64,000 bases of DNA, from positions 26,455,213 to 26,519,212 of the forward strand of contig NC_049979.1 in NCBI RefSeq assembly GCF_000003815.2, in the 5' to 3' direction. Source of the stretch: Branchiostoma floridae. Its lineage: Eukaryota > Chordata > Leptocardii > Amphioxiformes > Branchiostomatidae. The position numbers and the translations under genes are program-made. The notes under the pieces were generated by a model. It had not been told where the DNA came from. It searched no databases and saw only the letters and a program-made list of their open reading frames with translations. This document shows, piece by piece, positions 10,840 to 22,399 of the stretch; position 1 is the stretch's first letter; every line of letters starts with the position of its first letter.

Positions 10840-13800
10840 TTAAGGGAAGTTGAATTTCAACTGCTCCGGTTTCTTCACTAGTCGCTGTGTCACTTCCCTG
10901 CACTTCTTCTTGGCGTCGTCAGGCGTCTGTCCGTACGTCCAAACCTTCGCAAACTCCACCTTACCATGGAGAAACTCGTCATCGAAAGACATCATCCAGG
11001 TGATCTTGACGTCAGAGTCTTCCTTTAAGATTTCTGCCTCGAGCAGGTTGACCATGTCTCGGACCTTCCCCGTGAAGTTGTTGTGGACTTGGAGAGGCAG
11101 GTTGAGAGCGGCCCGGCCCGTGGGTACAGGCAGGGCGGGACGGACCCCGCAGCACAGCCCGAGGAGCGCCTGTAGCTGCACCCGTCCCGACAGGCAGGCC
11201 GCGTACAGGCCGCTCAGATTCCCGGACATCCGGGCATTCACCTCGATCAACTTGATCTGTGGGTACAAGTTTGAACAGTGTTAGAATAGACATATATAGA
11301 CATGGTATTCATTGACGAGAACATGGTATTCATGAACTAGAATTACAGTATGTGTACAATGCTAAACTTTCTTCCAACAGAAAGCTATACACGAATCAAA
11401 TGTTCAACCACTGTCACCTTCTTCAGGATCGGTAATGTCGCCAATTAATTCCAAACATAAACTCGCAAGAGTTACAAATACGTGACTCTATTCACGTCAC
11501 TTGATCTTGTGAATACGTGACGTCAGCAATCGGTCAAACGTGCCAGGAAGTTTTTACCGCCCACCGTCTCTGTTACGTGATGGTTAGAGTGCCCTTATTG
11601 TTCCTGAAGAAGGCAACAGTGGTTGTTGAAAATTTGACTCGTGCATACCTTGTCGTTGGAAGAAAGCTTAGCACTGTACTATGATTACTACCAACACGGA
11701 TGAGATTAATTGATATCTACTGTGTTTATTTTGGGAAAACGAATACCTGTCCGTCGGCCAGAATGAAGTACTCCACGTGCACGAACTGGTTGTTGAAGCC
11801 GCGCTCCACCATCCTGCCCACTACCTTATCAAACCCGCCCCACAGTCGCCTCTGGATCACTTCTGTGGACGGCATCAAACAACATTCATCAGGGGAGATC
11901 ATCTGTACGTGTAATGTTCATTATCATAGTACAATGCTAAAACTTTTTCCAACACAAAGGTAAACACGGATCAAATTTTTCTTACGAATCGGATTACTTG
12001 AACACAAACTCCTAAGCTCACTTCAGTGAGAAATCTCTCAACACATTCACATTGAAACACCGAGTTATACCGTTTCAATGGACACAGTCCATACAAATAC
12101 CTGACACTGAACATGACAAGTTTGTAAGGGGTATGAAGAAGGCCAGCCATGACTGAACAGAGACGGTGGGTTATGTAAACTTCCTGGCACGTTTGATCAA
12201 TTGCTGACGTCACGTATCCGCACAATCACGTGTCTGTGACCCTCACGAGCTTACTTTTCAGATGTGATTGGTGATTGTTGTGGAAGCTAACGTACGTGTG
12301 GGTGTGCTTGTGCACGTGCTCACCTGATAGGGTAGAGGGCATGTAGCTTCCTTGGAAGGGGATGTCCTGTCCCGGCCAGTGGAGGCTGTCAGAGATGGCC
12401 CAGTGGAGGATCTCTTTGTTGTAGACACATCCCTCCACACACACCTACGTGTAATGTATGCACAGACATTAGCTCATGGCTGCTTCCCTTCAGCCAATGA
12501 GAAGACCCCGTTTTTTCTATGGTTATAAGCACGAGACTGTTTCATGCGAATGAGGAAAAAGTGTGGTGATATCATCCAGAAGTGTTCTAATATCAGAAGG
12601 AAAAGTGTAACCTATTTTCGACCGATCCTCGCCTATCTTGCACTCTATCTTGGGAGTAGAATTTCGTCATCTGCTCACTGACCCATACCTGCATTTCCCA
12701 CTTATTAGACAGTAGTCACCCAATGGAAAACCACTTAACACCAGTCTTCTATGCTGACCATCTGACAAGCTGTGGGAAGATAAACTATCTATAGACTGAC
12801 CATGGGATCTTACTTCTACAGCATGTCAAGCAATAAGTAAGATAAGTAACAATTTACAAAACTGATGAAGCTGAGAATCTTCGGGGAAGTATGCCATGGC
12901 CTAAATTAGATGACCGATATGGCCTTGCTTAGATTTCTGTGTATAACACTAGTCCCGCTACCTTGGGGGTTTCTAGTCTACCCCCCCCCCCCTTTTTCTA
13001 CTGGTGTTGTATACAGAAATATCGGCTTGCCTATCGCCCATCTATTACTATCAAAATGTACAATGAATATCCCATTAAGATATCTTGAACTCAATCGTAT
13101 CTTAGTGCCAGTGATTTGCATTTGCCTTACTTTAAAGAAAACTAGAGTTCCACGAACACATACCTTTGCCAAATAAACCAGGTTTGTTAGGTAGAATGAT
13201 GTCTGTAGACAAATGCGTTACTCATTTCATTTCATTTCAAGATTATATGCTTGGAGTTGGTTTATAAAATTTCGGCATTGATTATGCAAATTAGATCCCA
13301 AGTTACAATTAATTGATATCAGCATACCAAAAATCACGATGATCCTTTGATCCATTCTTGAATTATTCTCTTTTCAAGTCTTTGAATACCCCTCTTACTC
13401 TCTTCCCTCTTTCTCAGTTACATATGTGACAACTTTGAAAGTACTACAATGTATAATGGAATGCTGTGGATTTATGAACTTTTCCTAATCAGTTATGCAA
13501 ATTAGCTGTTAATTTGCATAATTAGTATCACATTATATAAGTCTTCACTTAGGCTATTTACATGCCAAAAATCATGACGATCCGTCAACACGTTCATATT
13601 TTCTCATTAATTATGCAAATGAGGTCATCATTTGCATGATAAATATGTATTGACATTTCTCTCTTTCTCAGCTACATATGTGACAAGTTTAAAAGTCCTA
13701 ACATGGAATGTAGTGGATTTATATAATGTCCTCATTAATTATGCAAATTAGCTGTTGATTTGCATAATTGGTATCTCATTTTGTATGTCTTCACTTACGC

Positions 13801-16800
13801 TACCTACATACCAAAAAACATGATGATCCGTCAACATCTTCATATTTTCTCATTAATTATGCAAATGAGATCATCATTTGCATAATTGATATCTATTGAC
13901 ATTTCCCTCCTTCCCAGCTACATATGTGACAAGTTTCAAAGTCCTATCATAGAATGCAGTGGATTCATAAACTTTCTTCATTAATTATGCAAATTAGCTG
14001 TTGATTTGCATAATTAGTATTCCATAATGTAAGTCAACACTCATTCTATCTACATACCAAAAATCAAGAAGATCCGTCAACACGTTGTAGAGATATTCTC
14101 ATCCAAAGTTTGAAAGGAAACCGGCGCCTGCAGTTCCAAATAAGCCGCTAGGGGCCCAAACTCACAGAACTTTTTCTCTCCCCCCCGGGCTATCTACCAC
14201 ACAAAAATCATGACCACAGCATGTCCAGAACATGAGATATAAAAAATTGAGTTTCCGCTGCAGTACCTTAGCAAGCCGCTATGGGGCCCATTATCGATCT
14301 TGACCTTCGTTTTCCCGACCCCTACCCACCTACCAAATATCATCAGGATCCATCCAAGGCTTCTTGAGTTATGGATTGCTCCTGACCCACACACACACAC
14401 ACNNNNNNNNNNNNNNNNNNNNNNNNNNNNNNNNNNNNNNNNNNNNNNNNNNNNNNNNNNNNNNNNNNNNNNNNNNNNNNNNNNNNNNNNNNNNNNNNNN
14501 NNCCCTTCTGGAGTTATGGAAAAGTCCTTTTACCCACAAATCCTACCTATTTTGCTAACTGGTTGGTATGGTCCAGCGCCAGTCTGGAAACTGACATGTG
14601 GGGTCAGGGAGTCTGACCCCTGGGCCTCAGGAACCGTCAACTGTCAGGTACAGCTGCACTGGTGGAATCAACCAAACCAGGCTGGGGGGTTGTAATGCTT
14701 CAGAAGTTTTTGACAAGAATGCCCCGGCTATCCCTAAACTAGCTGCTAGGGGGCCCAAACTTATGTCACTAACTCCTGAGCACAAGAGCTAGATATAACA
14801 CCCAAAGTTCGTGACCATACCATGTTTAGAAGATGAGAAAACACCCCCGGAAGTTGCGCTGCAGTACCAAGGGAAGCCGCTAGGGGACCCATCATCGAAC
14901 TCCCCCTCCGTTTTCCAGACCCCTACCCACCCACCAAATATCATCAGCGTCCGTCGAAGTCTTCTCGAGTTCTGCTGTCCACGGACAAAAGTTTGCAAGT
15001 AAACCGGTGCCTGCACTTCCAAGAAAGCCGCTAGGGGGCCCAAACTCGCAGCAATCACTCTCTGCTTTAAGGGGTCCCTACCGCTCAAAAATCACGACCG
15101 CAGCATGTCCAGAACGCGAGATATCAAGCATGGAGGTTCCGCTGCAGTACCTTAGCAAGCCGCTAGGGGGCCCATTATCGAACTCCCCCTTCGTTCTCCA
15201 GACCCCTACCCACCCACCAAATATCAGCTGCATCCGTCGCAGTCTTCTCGAGTTATGCTGTTCACAAACAGGGGGAAAACACACAACCGGACCGAAAGTA
15301 TAACCTTATGCCATTCTGGCAAAGGTAATAAAAAACAGTTCTTTTCAAAACGGTGTGAGTTCTTTGTCCCTTGTTCAATTCTGCCATTGCTACTATTTGT
15401 ACTTTTCAATGCACTAGTTACCTTTGCTGGTGCATCTATGTACGGCTCCACTATAATGGTGTCCCTCAGAACCATGGGGTAGTGGTCCACATCCAGCACC
15501 TTCTGTAGGAAGTCACGCATGAACGTGGTGCTGCAGCTGTGTTGGTTCTGTGTGGCAGAGAGCAGTCGGAGATGTTGGTATCGTATTACCCCTGTCACAT
15601 TATCCACGGTCTTCGGGCGTATCGATGGAAGATCGACAGAGGATTGCGCCTATTTTTCACCTAAAACCGTCCCTGTCACATATAAGCCATACATTGTACC
15701 TTGTACAATTGTTGTGCAATAAAGTTATTATTATAAGCGAGGCTCGGGCGATTGCCGCGGAATCGTCGTCCGATCGATTTTCCACAAATGTGACAGGGGT
15801 ATTGTGGTCATCTTTCAAATGTCATCAGTATTTGACAGAAAGAATGGTGAAATCTATAAAGCTGTAACAAGATCTAGAATCATAGCGACAAATCATGCTA
15901 TCACAAGCAACAGTTTTTTTTTTTCTGTATTCAAGAGTGCACTAAGTGACACTGGTGTGGTATACTGGTATAACTTGACAAGTTGACAACTACAGCCATG
16001 GCTACCACGTTGGTGTCACTTTTACTATGAAACTTGTGTCACTTCTACAACTACAGTCATGGTCTACATGTACCTTGCGTCACACTAGTGGCACTTCTAA
16101 AGGTGCAATCAAGGCTGTCGCAAGATATATTTCCCATTTTGGTACTCCCATTTCTCGTCATTCTGACCATCTTCGGAGTTTTTTTGGTCAAAATCAGGCA
16201 AAAATCAATGAGACTGCCGATGTCATCCATAAATTTATCTCGCTGTAGCCTGGACAGCTGTTGCTATTGAAGCTTTTGTACTTGCTGGGAACATGTTTTG
16301 TACATGTGTCTTGGTAACTGGCCGAGACGGCGATCTCCCCATCACCTATACCGGAGGACCAATGATTACGCATGACAAATGGGAACATGTTTTGTGTCTT
16401 GGTAACTGACCTGAGAGAAGTGCAACCCGTTTAACCGTCTCACAGCTCCCAGTACATCCGCCAGCTGGTCGCCACTGCTGATCTTCCATACCCCAATCGA
16501 ACCATCTCCACAAGGAACCTGAAACAACAACAAACTTTGAGATAAAACAAAGAAATTACCAAATCATCTAATTCGAGATGAATACAGTGGTCTTCCGTGA
16601 AATAATATCTGGCAGAGATTTGTGCATTTTCAGAAACGAAAGTGCGAAGAAGTGCGAAGTTTACTGTGTGTACGTATGTCCTATGAGCAAAGATAGTTTC
16701 CCCAAGAGTGACAACAAGTCATTGGTGTTATTATGGCGGTGGAGTTTGTAATGGGCCACTGATTAATATACATGTACCTTTGCAAAGGCAGGAAGCCCCA

Positions 16801-18492
16801 CCCTCTTCAGCAAAACACCAGCATCTTCAAGAAGGGTCTCTGAGTCCAAGTCCAAGACGCCGTGAGAAGAAGGATCGGTGTCCGGGTCCAGACACTGGCT
16901 GGTGTAGACCTTGTGATAGGCGAGAAACGACGACTCCACACTCGGCCCTTCGAGTCGATTCGGGAACTCTCGTACCAGAGCCGACTGCACGAGTGTAGCA
17001 ATGTCATAGATCGCCAGAACTACATCTACGTCATTTCCGGTAACAACCTAGGCGGGCACCAATAACAATAATCATAACTTTAAGTCTGAGCTTTGTTCTA
17101 ACATAAAGTTAACACTCACAATGAATTTTCGGTTAATCTCGCCGACATTCATCAGATGTCTGACTCACTGCGCTCACGTTCCGGAAACCAGAGATGTGAT
17201 GACGTCAGGAGTGAATCAAAGGTGGTCGAAATACAGAATCTACCATCGTCGTCACGGTTCGGTGAGGGTTGATGGGCCCTAATGTAGACAACTCATTCAC
17301 ACCCCTCACAAAGAAGTAGTTCTCAGCATTTAAAATGCGCACCTTGTCTGGTGTATTACAATTACAATTATCATTTTCATCAGCATTAAAGTAAAAAAGA
17401 AAAGCGACGGGATCACATTGCAGCTCTCAAAGCAGCACGTTTAGTTTACGCACAGGAAGAAACTTGAGCGCTGACAAACACTCTTTGTATCAAGCAGTTA
17501 ATATATGTAACCCTTTAAGTTAAGGGCACAACCCGCCGTACCTGCAAAGTTCTGTGTGCTGTCTTCGTGCAAAATATTGGTCAATCTATTGGGATCTGGA
17601 AGTGGTAAGTACCACCTTCGTACGAATTCAATGGATTTGGGAGCACGCAGACACGTCGGAGTCGTAGCACGTTAAGCACTAAGAACTTTCTCTACGTTCG
17701 GGCTACGGATCCCACATACGAAGTACGTATAAGTCCGGCCTGCATACGGTAACGTGACGATCGCACAGAGACCGTGCGTTGTTGTCACGTACAACTCATT
17801 TACCACTAGCGCAACCTTACGAGTGACGTGCGTTGAGACGTAGTCCCTCCCTGTTCTTCCTATTACTTCCCACGATTTCAAAAAAGGTGGCGGACGGGGT
17901 CTCACAAAAAACGTACGGACAAAAACACGTACGGTGGGTTGTTCCCTTAGATGACCTTAGATTAGCGCTCGAGTATAAAAGAAGTGTCCCTACCTTGAAA
18001 ATGTACGCCCGAAGCGTTTCCTAGCTATGATAATACATGATTGGCCGGCCCGACTACCTATCCAACGCCTATGTAGGCGTATCAACAATTTGAAAGCAAA
18101 CAAGCTAACTTGAGTGCAGTGCTACATTGTTCTCGTCTGTCTTAAGAGCAATTAAAAAAGTATCTTGAGTTCAGTGCCATTTACACTGCATGGTTGGAAT
18201 TATACTTGACATTATGTAAACTCCATGACCAGCGCCCTAAAGTGTCACCGGTTGAACAGTCACATTAGTTACCCCCAAAGTAGAACTGTGACCATTCAGG
18301 CCGACAACTTAGGATTATAAGTTACATTGGAGTTTATTACTTAGCCTAAGCCCAAGGGTACGTATCACTTCATTACCCTCGGACCTAACTTACTTCTTTA
18401 AGTCGGTAGAAGTAGTCCAAGAGACTTTCACCCTCCTGTAGGTAGCTGAAGATGACTTTACGTACGAAGCAGGTTTTCAGTAGTGCTGTAGT
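10840..18492 (-). CDS. ATP-grasp ligase, carnosine synthase-like (5' incomplete)
   Basis: Seven exons join in phase with GT/AG borders, 5' to 3': 18492-18394, 17047-16778, 16518-16411, 15547-15422, 12444-12324, 11862-11747, 11256-10840 (stop TAA at 10842-10840). This gives about 419 residues. In order: a pre-ATP domain (TGNDVDVVLAIYDIATL; RLEGPSVESSFLAYHKVYT), the lysine/Gly-loop segment of ATP-grasp (LPAFAKVPCGDGSIGVWK), a second ATP-binding strand (DTIIVEPYIDAPAKVCVEG), and the metal-ligand signature QFVHVEYFILADGQ followed by LIEVNARMSGN (Glu-x-Asn). A C-terminal domain follows with GLCCGVRPALPVP. The family ligates a carboxylate to an amine with ATP. Carnosine synthase (CARNS1) is the closest thing I recall, partly from CGxxPALP after the E-N-R motif, but the substrate is a guess. 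No initiator Met exon was found. Introns hold TIR elements at 11357 and 15588 and a large repeat block. Confidence 0.75.
11357..11676. mobile_element. TIR element with ~85-bp arms, TA TSD
   Basis: The arm from CAATGCTAAACTTTCTTCC through CACTGTCACCTTCTTCAGGA is mirrored by TCCTGAAGAAGGCAACAGTG through GGAAGAAAGCTTAGCACTG. TA flanks both ends. It lies within an intron of the ATP-grasp gene. Confidence 0.8.
11932..12235. mobile_element. rearranged second copy of the 11357 element
   Basis: It begins CAATGCTAAAACTTTTTCC after TA, like 11357. Its distal part (CTTCCTGGCACGTTTGATC, TGCTGACGTCACGTAT) is the reverse complement of the interior of that element. It sits in the next intron of the same gene. 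Confidence 0.6.
13286..14075. repeat. ~245-bp tandem repeat dense in ATGCAAAT octamers
   Basis: About three imperfect units. Each contains ATTATGCAAATTAGCTG and its near-mirror ATTTGCATAATTAGTAT, then CCAAAAATCATGACGATCCG and CAGCTACATATGTGACAAG. About eleven ATGCAAAT or ATTTGCAT octamers occur in 790 bp. Related sequence is at 57770-58090, reverse-oriented. Confidence 0.8.
14076..15265. repeat. tandem copies of an AAGCCGCTAGGGG dispersed repeat
   Basis: Units of roughly 300 bp contain AAGCCGCTAGGGGCCCAAAC, ATCATGACCACAGCATGTCC, GCTGCAGTACC and CCCTACCCACCACCAAATATCATC-type text. At least three units are present, interrupted by the N run. Single relatives lie at 33690-33985, 43000-43360 and, reversed, 57480-58020. 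The open frames crossing the gap are artefacts. Confidence 0.8.
14403..14502. other. assembly gap (100 N)
   Basis: Preceded directly by a short CA run (14387-14402). The round size suggests a placeholder of unknown true length. Confidence 0.99.
15588..15800. mobile_element. TIR MITE ACCCCTGTCACAT
   Basis: ACCCCTGTCACAT at the left and ATGTGACAGGGGT at the right form 13-bp TIRs. ATT is present immediately outside both ends (possible 3-bp TSD). It lies 41 bp upstream (in gene sense) of the acceptor of exon 15547-15422. Confidence 0.7.
17120..17310. repeat. single arm of a foldback repeat family
   Basis: ATTCATCAGATGTCTGACTC, then GTGAATCAAAGGTGG, GAATCTACCATCGTC and GTTGATGGGCCCTA match in order both arms of the inverted repeat at 46412-46775. 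Confidence 0.65.
17526..17951. mobile_element. TIR element of the GGGCACAACCCGCCGTAC family
   Basis: TAAGGGCACAACCCGCCGTA and TACGGTGGGTTGTTCCCTTA form long TIRs. The interior matches 3549-3882. No transposase is present, and no convincing target duplication was seen. Confidence 0.75.
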
Positions 18493-18662
18493 CTACAGCC
18501 CTCTGACAGAAAGGCACAAGGATTGTGACGGGTTGTTGGGCAGCCATAGTGTGGAAACTTAGATTTGGATGTCACAGCAAACCGCAGAGAGAAGACGACA
18601 GCTTTTGCTACTGACCGTGTCTTATAAGGACTTAATGTAGTGTCCTAGCTTGGTCTTACTTA

Positions 18663-18753
18663 CCATTCCGGTTCTTCCAGAGTAATCACTATATCTAAGC
18701 TGTCGCGCCCAGATACCTTAGTATCGCCCCCGGGAAAGAACGCAGCTTGAGCC
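18663..18753 (-). CDS. candidate upstream exon (uncertain)
   Basis: Reading minus, one frame translates to FFPGGDTKVSGRDSLDIVIT-like text without stops. It is bounded by an AG and a strong GTAAGT donor. It lies just 5' of the ATP-grasp exon at 18492, but its donor phase does not fit that exon directly, so it may need another exon between, belong elsewhere, or be chance. Confidence 0.25.
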
Positions 18754-18994
18754 CTATAGAATCCCGAAGGTCACTCAGGCAGTTCTTTACCTGATGTGCT
18801 TCTTATTCTTTCGATGGTCGCTTATACGAACAACATGTACTAAAGTTGGCGACTGTATCGGGCTACCTAAATGTACACTGAGGTACCGTAAGAAACCAAT
18901 TGGTGGCGCTTTAGTACCACATAAAGCCATGGTCACAACATGCACCATTGTGGTACTTGTAAAAACTTTCCACAAAAAAATATAATGCAGAATC

Positions 18995-19067
18995 TGCCGC
19001 GGCCCGGGATTGAACCAGGGACCTTTAGATCTTCAGTCTAACGCTCTCCCAACTGAGCTATCGAGGC
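18995..19067 (-). tRNA. tRNA-Phe (GAA)
   Basis: 73 nt. The D arm (TAGCTCAGTTGGGAGAGCG), anticodon loop CTGAAGA with GAA and T arm (CCTGGTTCAATCCCGGG) are intact. The acceptor stem has two mismatches (positions 4:69 and 7:66): GCCTCGA against CCGCGGC. The other copies imply an original GCCGCGA against TCGCGGC, so function is uncertain. Confidence 0.85.
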
Positions 19068-19132
19068 TGATATAGAAATGTATTTTTCTTCTGTTTGTCT
19101 TTTTTACACCCCAATTCTTCCCAAAAGATGTA

Positions 19133-19310
19133 CAGTCAAACCTGTCTATAGCGGCCACTTAAGGGACCGGACAAATGTGGCCACTTTAGACAGGTGGCCT
19201 CTGTATAGAGGTGGCAACTTGTAGATAAAATACCCAAGGGACCGACAAAAAGTGGCCACTATGGACAGGTGGCCCCTCTGTAGAGGTGGCCCCTAATACA
19301 GGTTTGACTG
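19133..19310. mobile_element. pogo-like MITE CAGTCAAACCTG
   Basis: TIRs CAGTCAAACCTGT and ACAGGTTTGACTG, each flanked by TA (19131-19132, 19311-19312). The interior repeats GGTGGCC and AAGGGACCG words. The same ends occur at 49561, 50195 and throughout the 51-bp minisatellite at 51010. Confidence 0.85.
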
Positions 19311-19319
19311 TACTAGTAA

Positions 19320-20390
19320 CTTTTCAGACTCTGATCAGAAATTTCCAGGTTCGAATCCTGAATTCTCTTCTCCACAAGTTCCGAAGAGAACTCCATTTCC
19401 TGTCTACTCACAGATAACACAGACACGATATGTGGGGTAGGGTAGCGGCGTCACCATCAGGTAGCGGCGTCACCATCACGGCGGCCGGGTGTTTAATGGC
19501 TCCTCGTCAGTCAGTTGATATAACGTCCTTGGTCATAACAAGTGTAATAGCCATGAACTAAGCAAGTCATGCTGCGAGCGGGCGACACGTTTTACCCTGG
19601 TTGCCAATTGTATAAGAAGCCAATGTGAAGCCAATGTCGGGCTGGTCGGTTAAACCAATGCTCTGTCCAGCGGATGTTTAACGCATCCTGACTTGCAACT
19701 TAACTCAAAGTCACAGGAAGTCACAGTAAGTTTACGTCACATGGGGGCCACCATGTCAGAAGAGTGGCGTAATAACGACCTTAGTAAGGAACGAGTAGCA
19801 CAATTACGGTCTGAGTAACAAGGTCAAAGTAAAAAACTAAATCCAAGGTTGAACGGCAAGTACGGTAATACAATACAAGCAATACAATACAAGGTAGCGA
19901 AGAAGAGGTCAACTAAGGAAGGAATCAAAAGAAGTTGTTGTTACACAAGGCGTGAACCACGCGGGGTGTCTCATTGTAAGTGCTGAATTATAAGTCGTAA
20001 CAATATTACTCCGTTCAAGGTTGAGCATCAACTTCAATTACCAGTTCGTTAAGTCTAACTAGGCTATCAATCAGCCTGTACGTCGGGGGAGGGTGTGTTC
20101 TGGGGTGGGTGGGTGAGGAACACACCCGACCGACCGTAATGAGGCACAAGCCACGAATGGTTAGGGGAGGGGATGGGAGAGAACATCTGGGGTAGGTTGG
20201 GGGAGGTTCACTTATGCTTCTGTGATCCGACAGGAAATGGTACGACTTGTAGGTTTTAATGCTGTTTCATTTCACGTGTATTTTGTTTGAAATGTGACTT
20301 TTTGCAATCTCTGATAAAAAAAAGCTTCTCAATACAGGGTTATGAGAAACCCGGATTACTGTACAATATGCATACCTCGGGGGTTACAGA
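19320..20390. other. no gene recognised
   Basis: Unique-looking sequence between the tRNA-Phe and tRNA-Arg of cassette 2. It contains a short local duplication (GTAGCGGCGTCACCATCA, near 19443-19480) and GT/GGG-rich stretches at 20080-20210. No coding signature was seen. Confidence 0.4.
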
Positions 20391-20452
20391 TATTCATTCA
20401 CGAAATATTTCTTGAAGCTTCTTCTTTATGAAAATTGAAAAATAGAAAATAT

Positions 20453-20525
20453 CGAGTCTGCCAGGATTCGAACCTGGAATCTTCTGATCCGTAGTCAGAC
20501 GCGTTATCCGTTGCGCCACAGACCC
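20453..20525 (-). tRNA. tRNA-Arg (ACG)
   Basis: 73 nt, reverse complement starting GGGTCTGTGGCGCAACGGAT. Anticodon ACG sits in CTGACTACGGATCAG, and the B box is GGTTCGAATCC. The acceptor stem pairs with one G-U. It is identical to the copy at 21966-22038. Confidence 0.93.
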
Positions 20526-21018
20526 GTTCCCGTTCCATGTAAAAAGCGTCAACTCCAGAAATAGAAGACATGAGAAGTAGATATGGGCAAAATGCATGAT
20601 TAATTCTTTAAGATATTAAGTTAGATTTTATCCCAAGATTATATAACGTTAAAAACAAACCTGAACAAGTGACCGTAAGTAACATACTCTGTGACGTAAT
20701 CATGGTTTCTAGGTCGGTTGTGTTGTCTTCTGTGGTGTGTGACATTGTGTTTATATCGCATACAGAACATCACATCGACTTATACCAAAACGTACTTAAA
20801 CGTACCTATTACTGTCAAATTCAAAATACAATCCTGTACGCATCAACAGCAAAATCAGCGTCACACACACACACATGAAGCAAACAAAAACATCTATTCA
20901 TTCAGCAGAGTTTAAACTCTGAAATAAACTCCAGGTGGAAATTACCAACTGCAGCCAAAGAAAGAATGGAAAGAAAAAACATGACCACCCTGCCGTGACA
21001 ATAACGCCTCACCGCTAT

Positions 21019-21090
21019 TGCCGTGACCAGGATTCGAACCTGGGTTATTGCGGCCACAACGCAATGTCCTAACCACTAGACGATCAAGGC
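21019..21090 (-). tRNA. tRNA-His (GTG)
   Basis: 72 nt with normal D, anticodon (GTG) and T arms. The acceptor strand reads GCCTTGA where the 8869 and 22400 copies have GCCGTGA, giving one mismatch at 4:69. The 3' flank (CAATAACGCCTCACCGCTAT in plus orientation) is common to all three His copies. Confidence 0.87.
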
Positions 21091-21542
21091 GAGCTACATG
21101 CGATCGGACAATATCCGTACGCCAGGCAGGTGTTACCACATATTTGCAAAGTGTTAGGTTGATGCTTTAACCTCCTTGGTTGATGCATGCACGCACACAT
21201 ACACAGGTACACATGGCATGCAAAGCACAAACGCACGCATGCAAGCTAACACATTTGAAATTTGAAATCAACAACTTGATCATATTTCGTCAATGATTAT
21301 GAAAATAAATAAGACAATCATTATTTACAAGAGTATCGAAAAAAACGTTATTAACCTCTTTTTATGTCGCGAAATAATATCTGTGTGCTATAGGTTTGTG
21401 TAATTGTCTCCAAAAAATCAGCCTGGGGTACTGTAAGTAACCACATGGTGGCGCTTCAGTACCGCCAGGAAGCCATGATCACTACATGCAACGTGGTGGT
21501 GCTTGTGAATAATACTTCCACACTAAAATATAATGCAGAATC

Positions 21543-21705
21543 TGCCGCGACCCGGGATTGAACCAGGGATCTTTAGATATTCAGTGTAACTCTCTCCCAA
21601 CTGAGCTATCGCATTCTCCTACGCAGAGGAACCACAGTCGTGTCAAAACTCCCCATAGGCTAATGCCGTTGGGGACCGGGCGTTAGGAGGATGAGCTATC
21701 GCGGC
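21543..21705 (-). pseudogene. tRNA-Phe interrupted by a MITE
   Basis: The 3' acceptor, T and anticodon arms are present, with substitutions including an anticodon-loop change (CTGAATA for CTGAAGA). In the 5' acceptor region the gene is split by an 80-bp insertion. GAGCTATCGC occurs on both sides of the insert, and the missing GGC follows the second copy. This is a clear disruption after gene formation. Confidence 0.9.
21613..21692. mobile_element. 80-bp MITE with 10-bp TSD inside tRNA-Phe
   Basis: The element reads ATTCTCCTACGCAG at the left and GTTAGGAGGAT at the right (imperfect TIRs). GAGCTATCGC is repeated exactly at 21603-21612 and 21693-21702. Its left end matches CCTCCTACGCAG of the foldback element at 9523. 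Confidence 0.85.
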
Positions 21706-21965
21706 TGATGTGGAATCAGACTACAAACTAGAAAATTCCAGGTTTTAATCCCGACAGACTCGAACTTTTTGTTTTGTTCCATTAGTTTTTTTTTTAATGT
21801 GATGCGAGAGTGCGAATATGAAAAGGTTTGGCAAAGAAATTACTATGAAATTTAAGTGGTCAGGAACGTTGAACGAATAGAATGACTGTCATACAGAAAA
21901 TGGTATACCGAACAATAGTCATTGTCTTTCACGATTTTTCCTCATTATGAAAAAATTACATAGGT

Positions 21966-22038
21966 CGAGTCTGCCAGGATTCGAACCTGGAATCTTCTGA
22001 TCCGTAGTCAGACGCGTTATCCGTTGCGCCACAGACCC
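21966..22038 (-). tRNA. tRNA-Arg (ACG), second copy
   Basis: Identical over 73 nt to 20453-20525, while flanks have diverged. This suggests recent duplication or continued selection or gene conversion. Confidence 0.93.
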
Positions 22039-22193
22039 GTTCTCGTTGTACATGTATATCAAAAAGGTCAATTCCAAAAGTAGAAGATATGGGCCCAAAT
22101 CAATCATCCTTGGATTTGAAAGTTAGATTTTATTCCAGGATGATATAAAAACAAACCTGAATGAATGATCAATGTGCATGATTTTTGTACATG

Positions 22194-22196
<3 letters not shown>

Positions 22197-22239
<43 letters not shown>
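22197..22239. repeat. (CA)n microsatellite
   Basis: About 21 uninterrupted CA units. Confidence 0.98.
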
Positions 22240-22243
<4 letters not shown>

Positions 22244-22399
22244 GCAAGCAAAAAAAAAACACAACAACATCCATTTTCAACAACATTCAGCACAGTTTGA
22301 AATAAAACTTTGAAATAAACTTTAATTACCAGTCAAACCAGTCAAAGAGGGAATGAAAAAAAGGACCACACTGCCGTGACAATAACGCCTCACCGCTAT

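Noticed and set aside
10850-11284. 144-codon plus-strand frame
   Set aside because: Antisense shadow of the last ATP-grasp exon, which has the E-x-N motif and phase-correct splice partners.
14300-14695. Reading frames containing runs of X
   Set aside because: They span the N gap at 14403-14502 inside a repeat. The same applies to frames across 49823-49922.
18470-18560. Minus-strand start-like frame MAAQQPVTILVPF
   Set aside because: Tempting as a first exon, but it overlaps the better-supported exon 18492-18394 in a different frame and would put a stop soon after.
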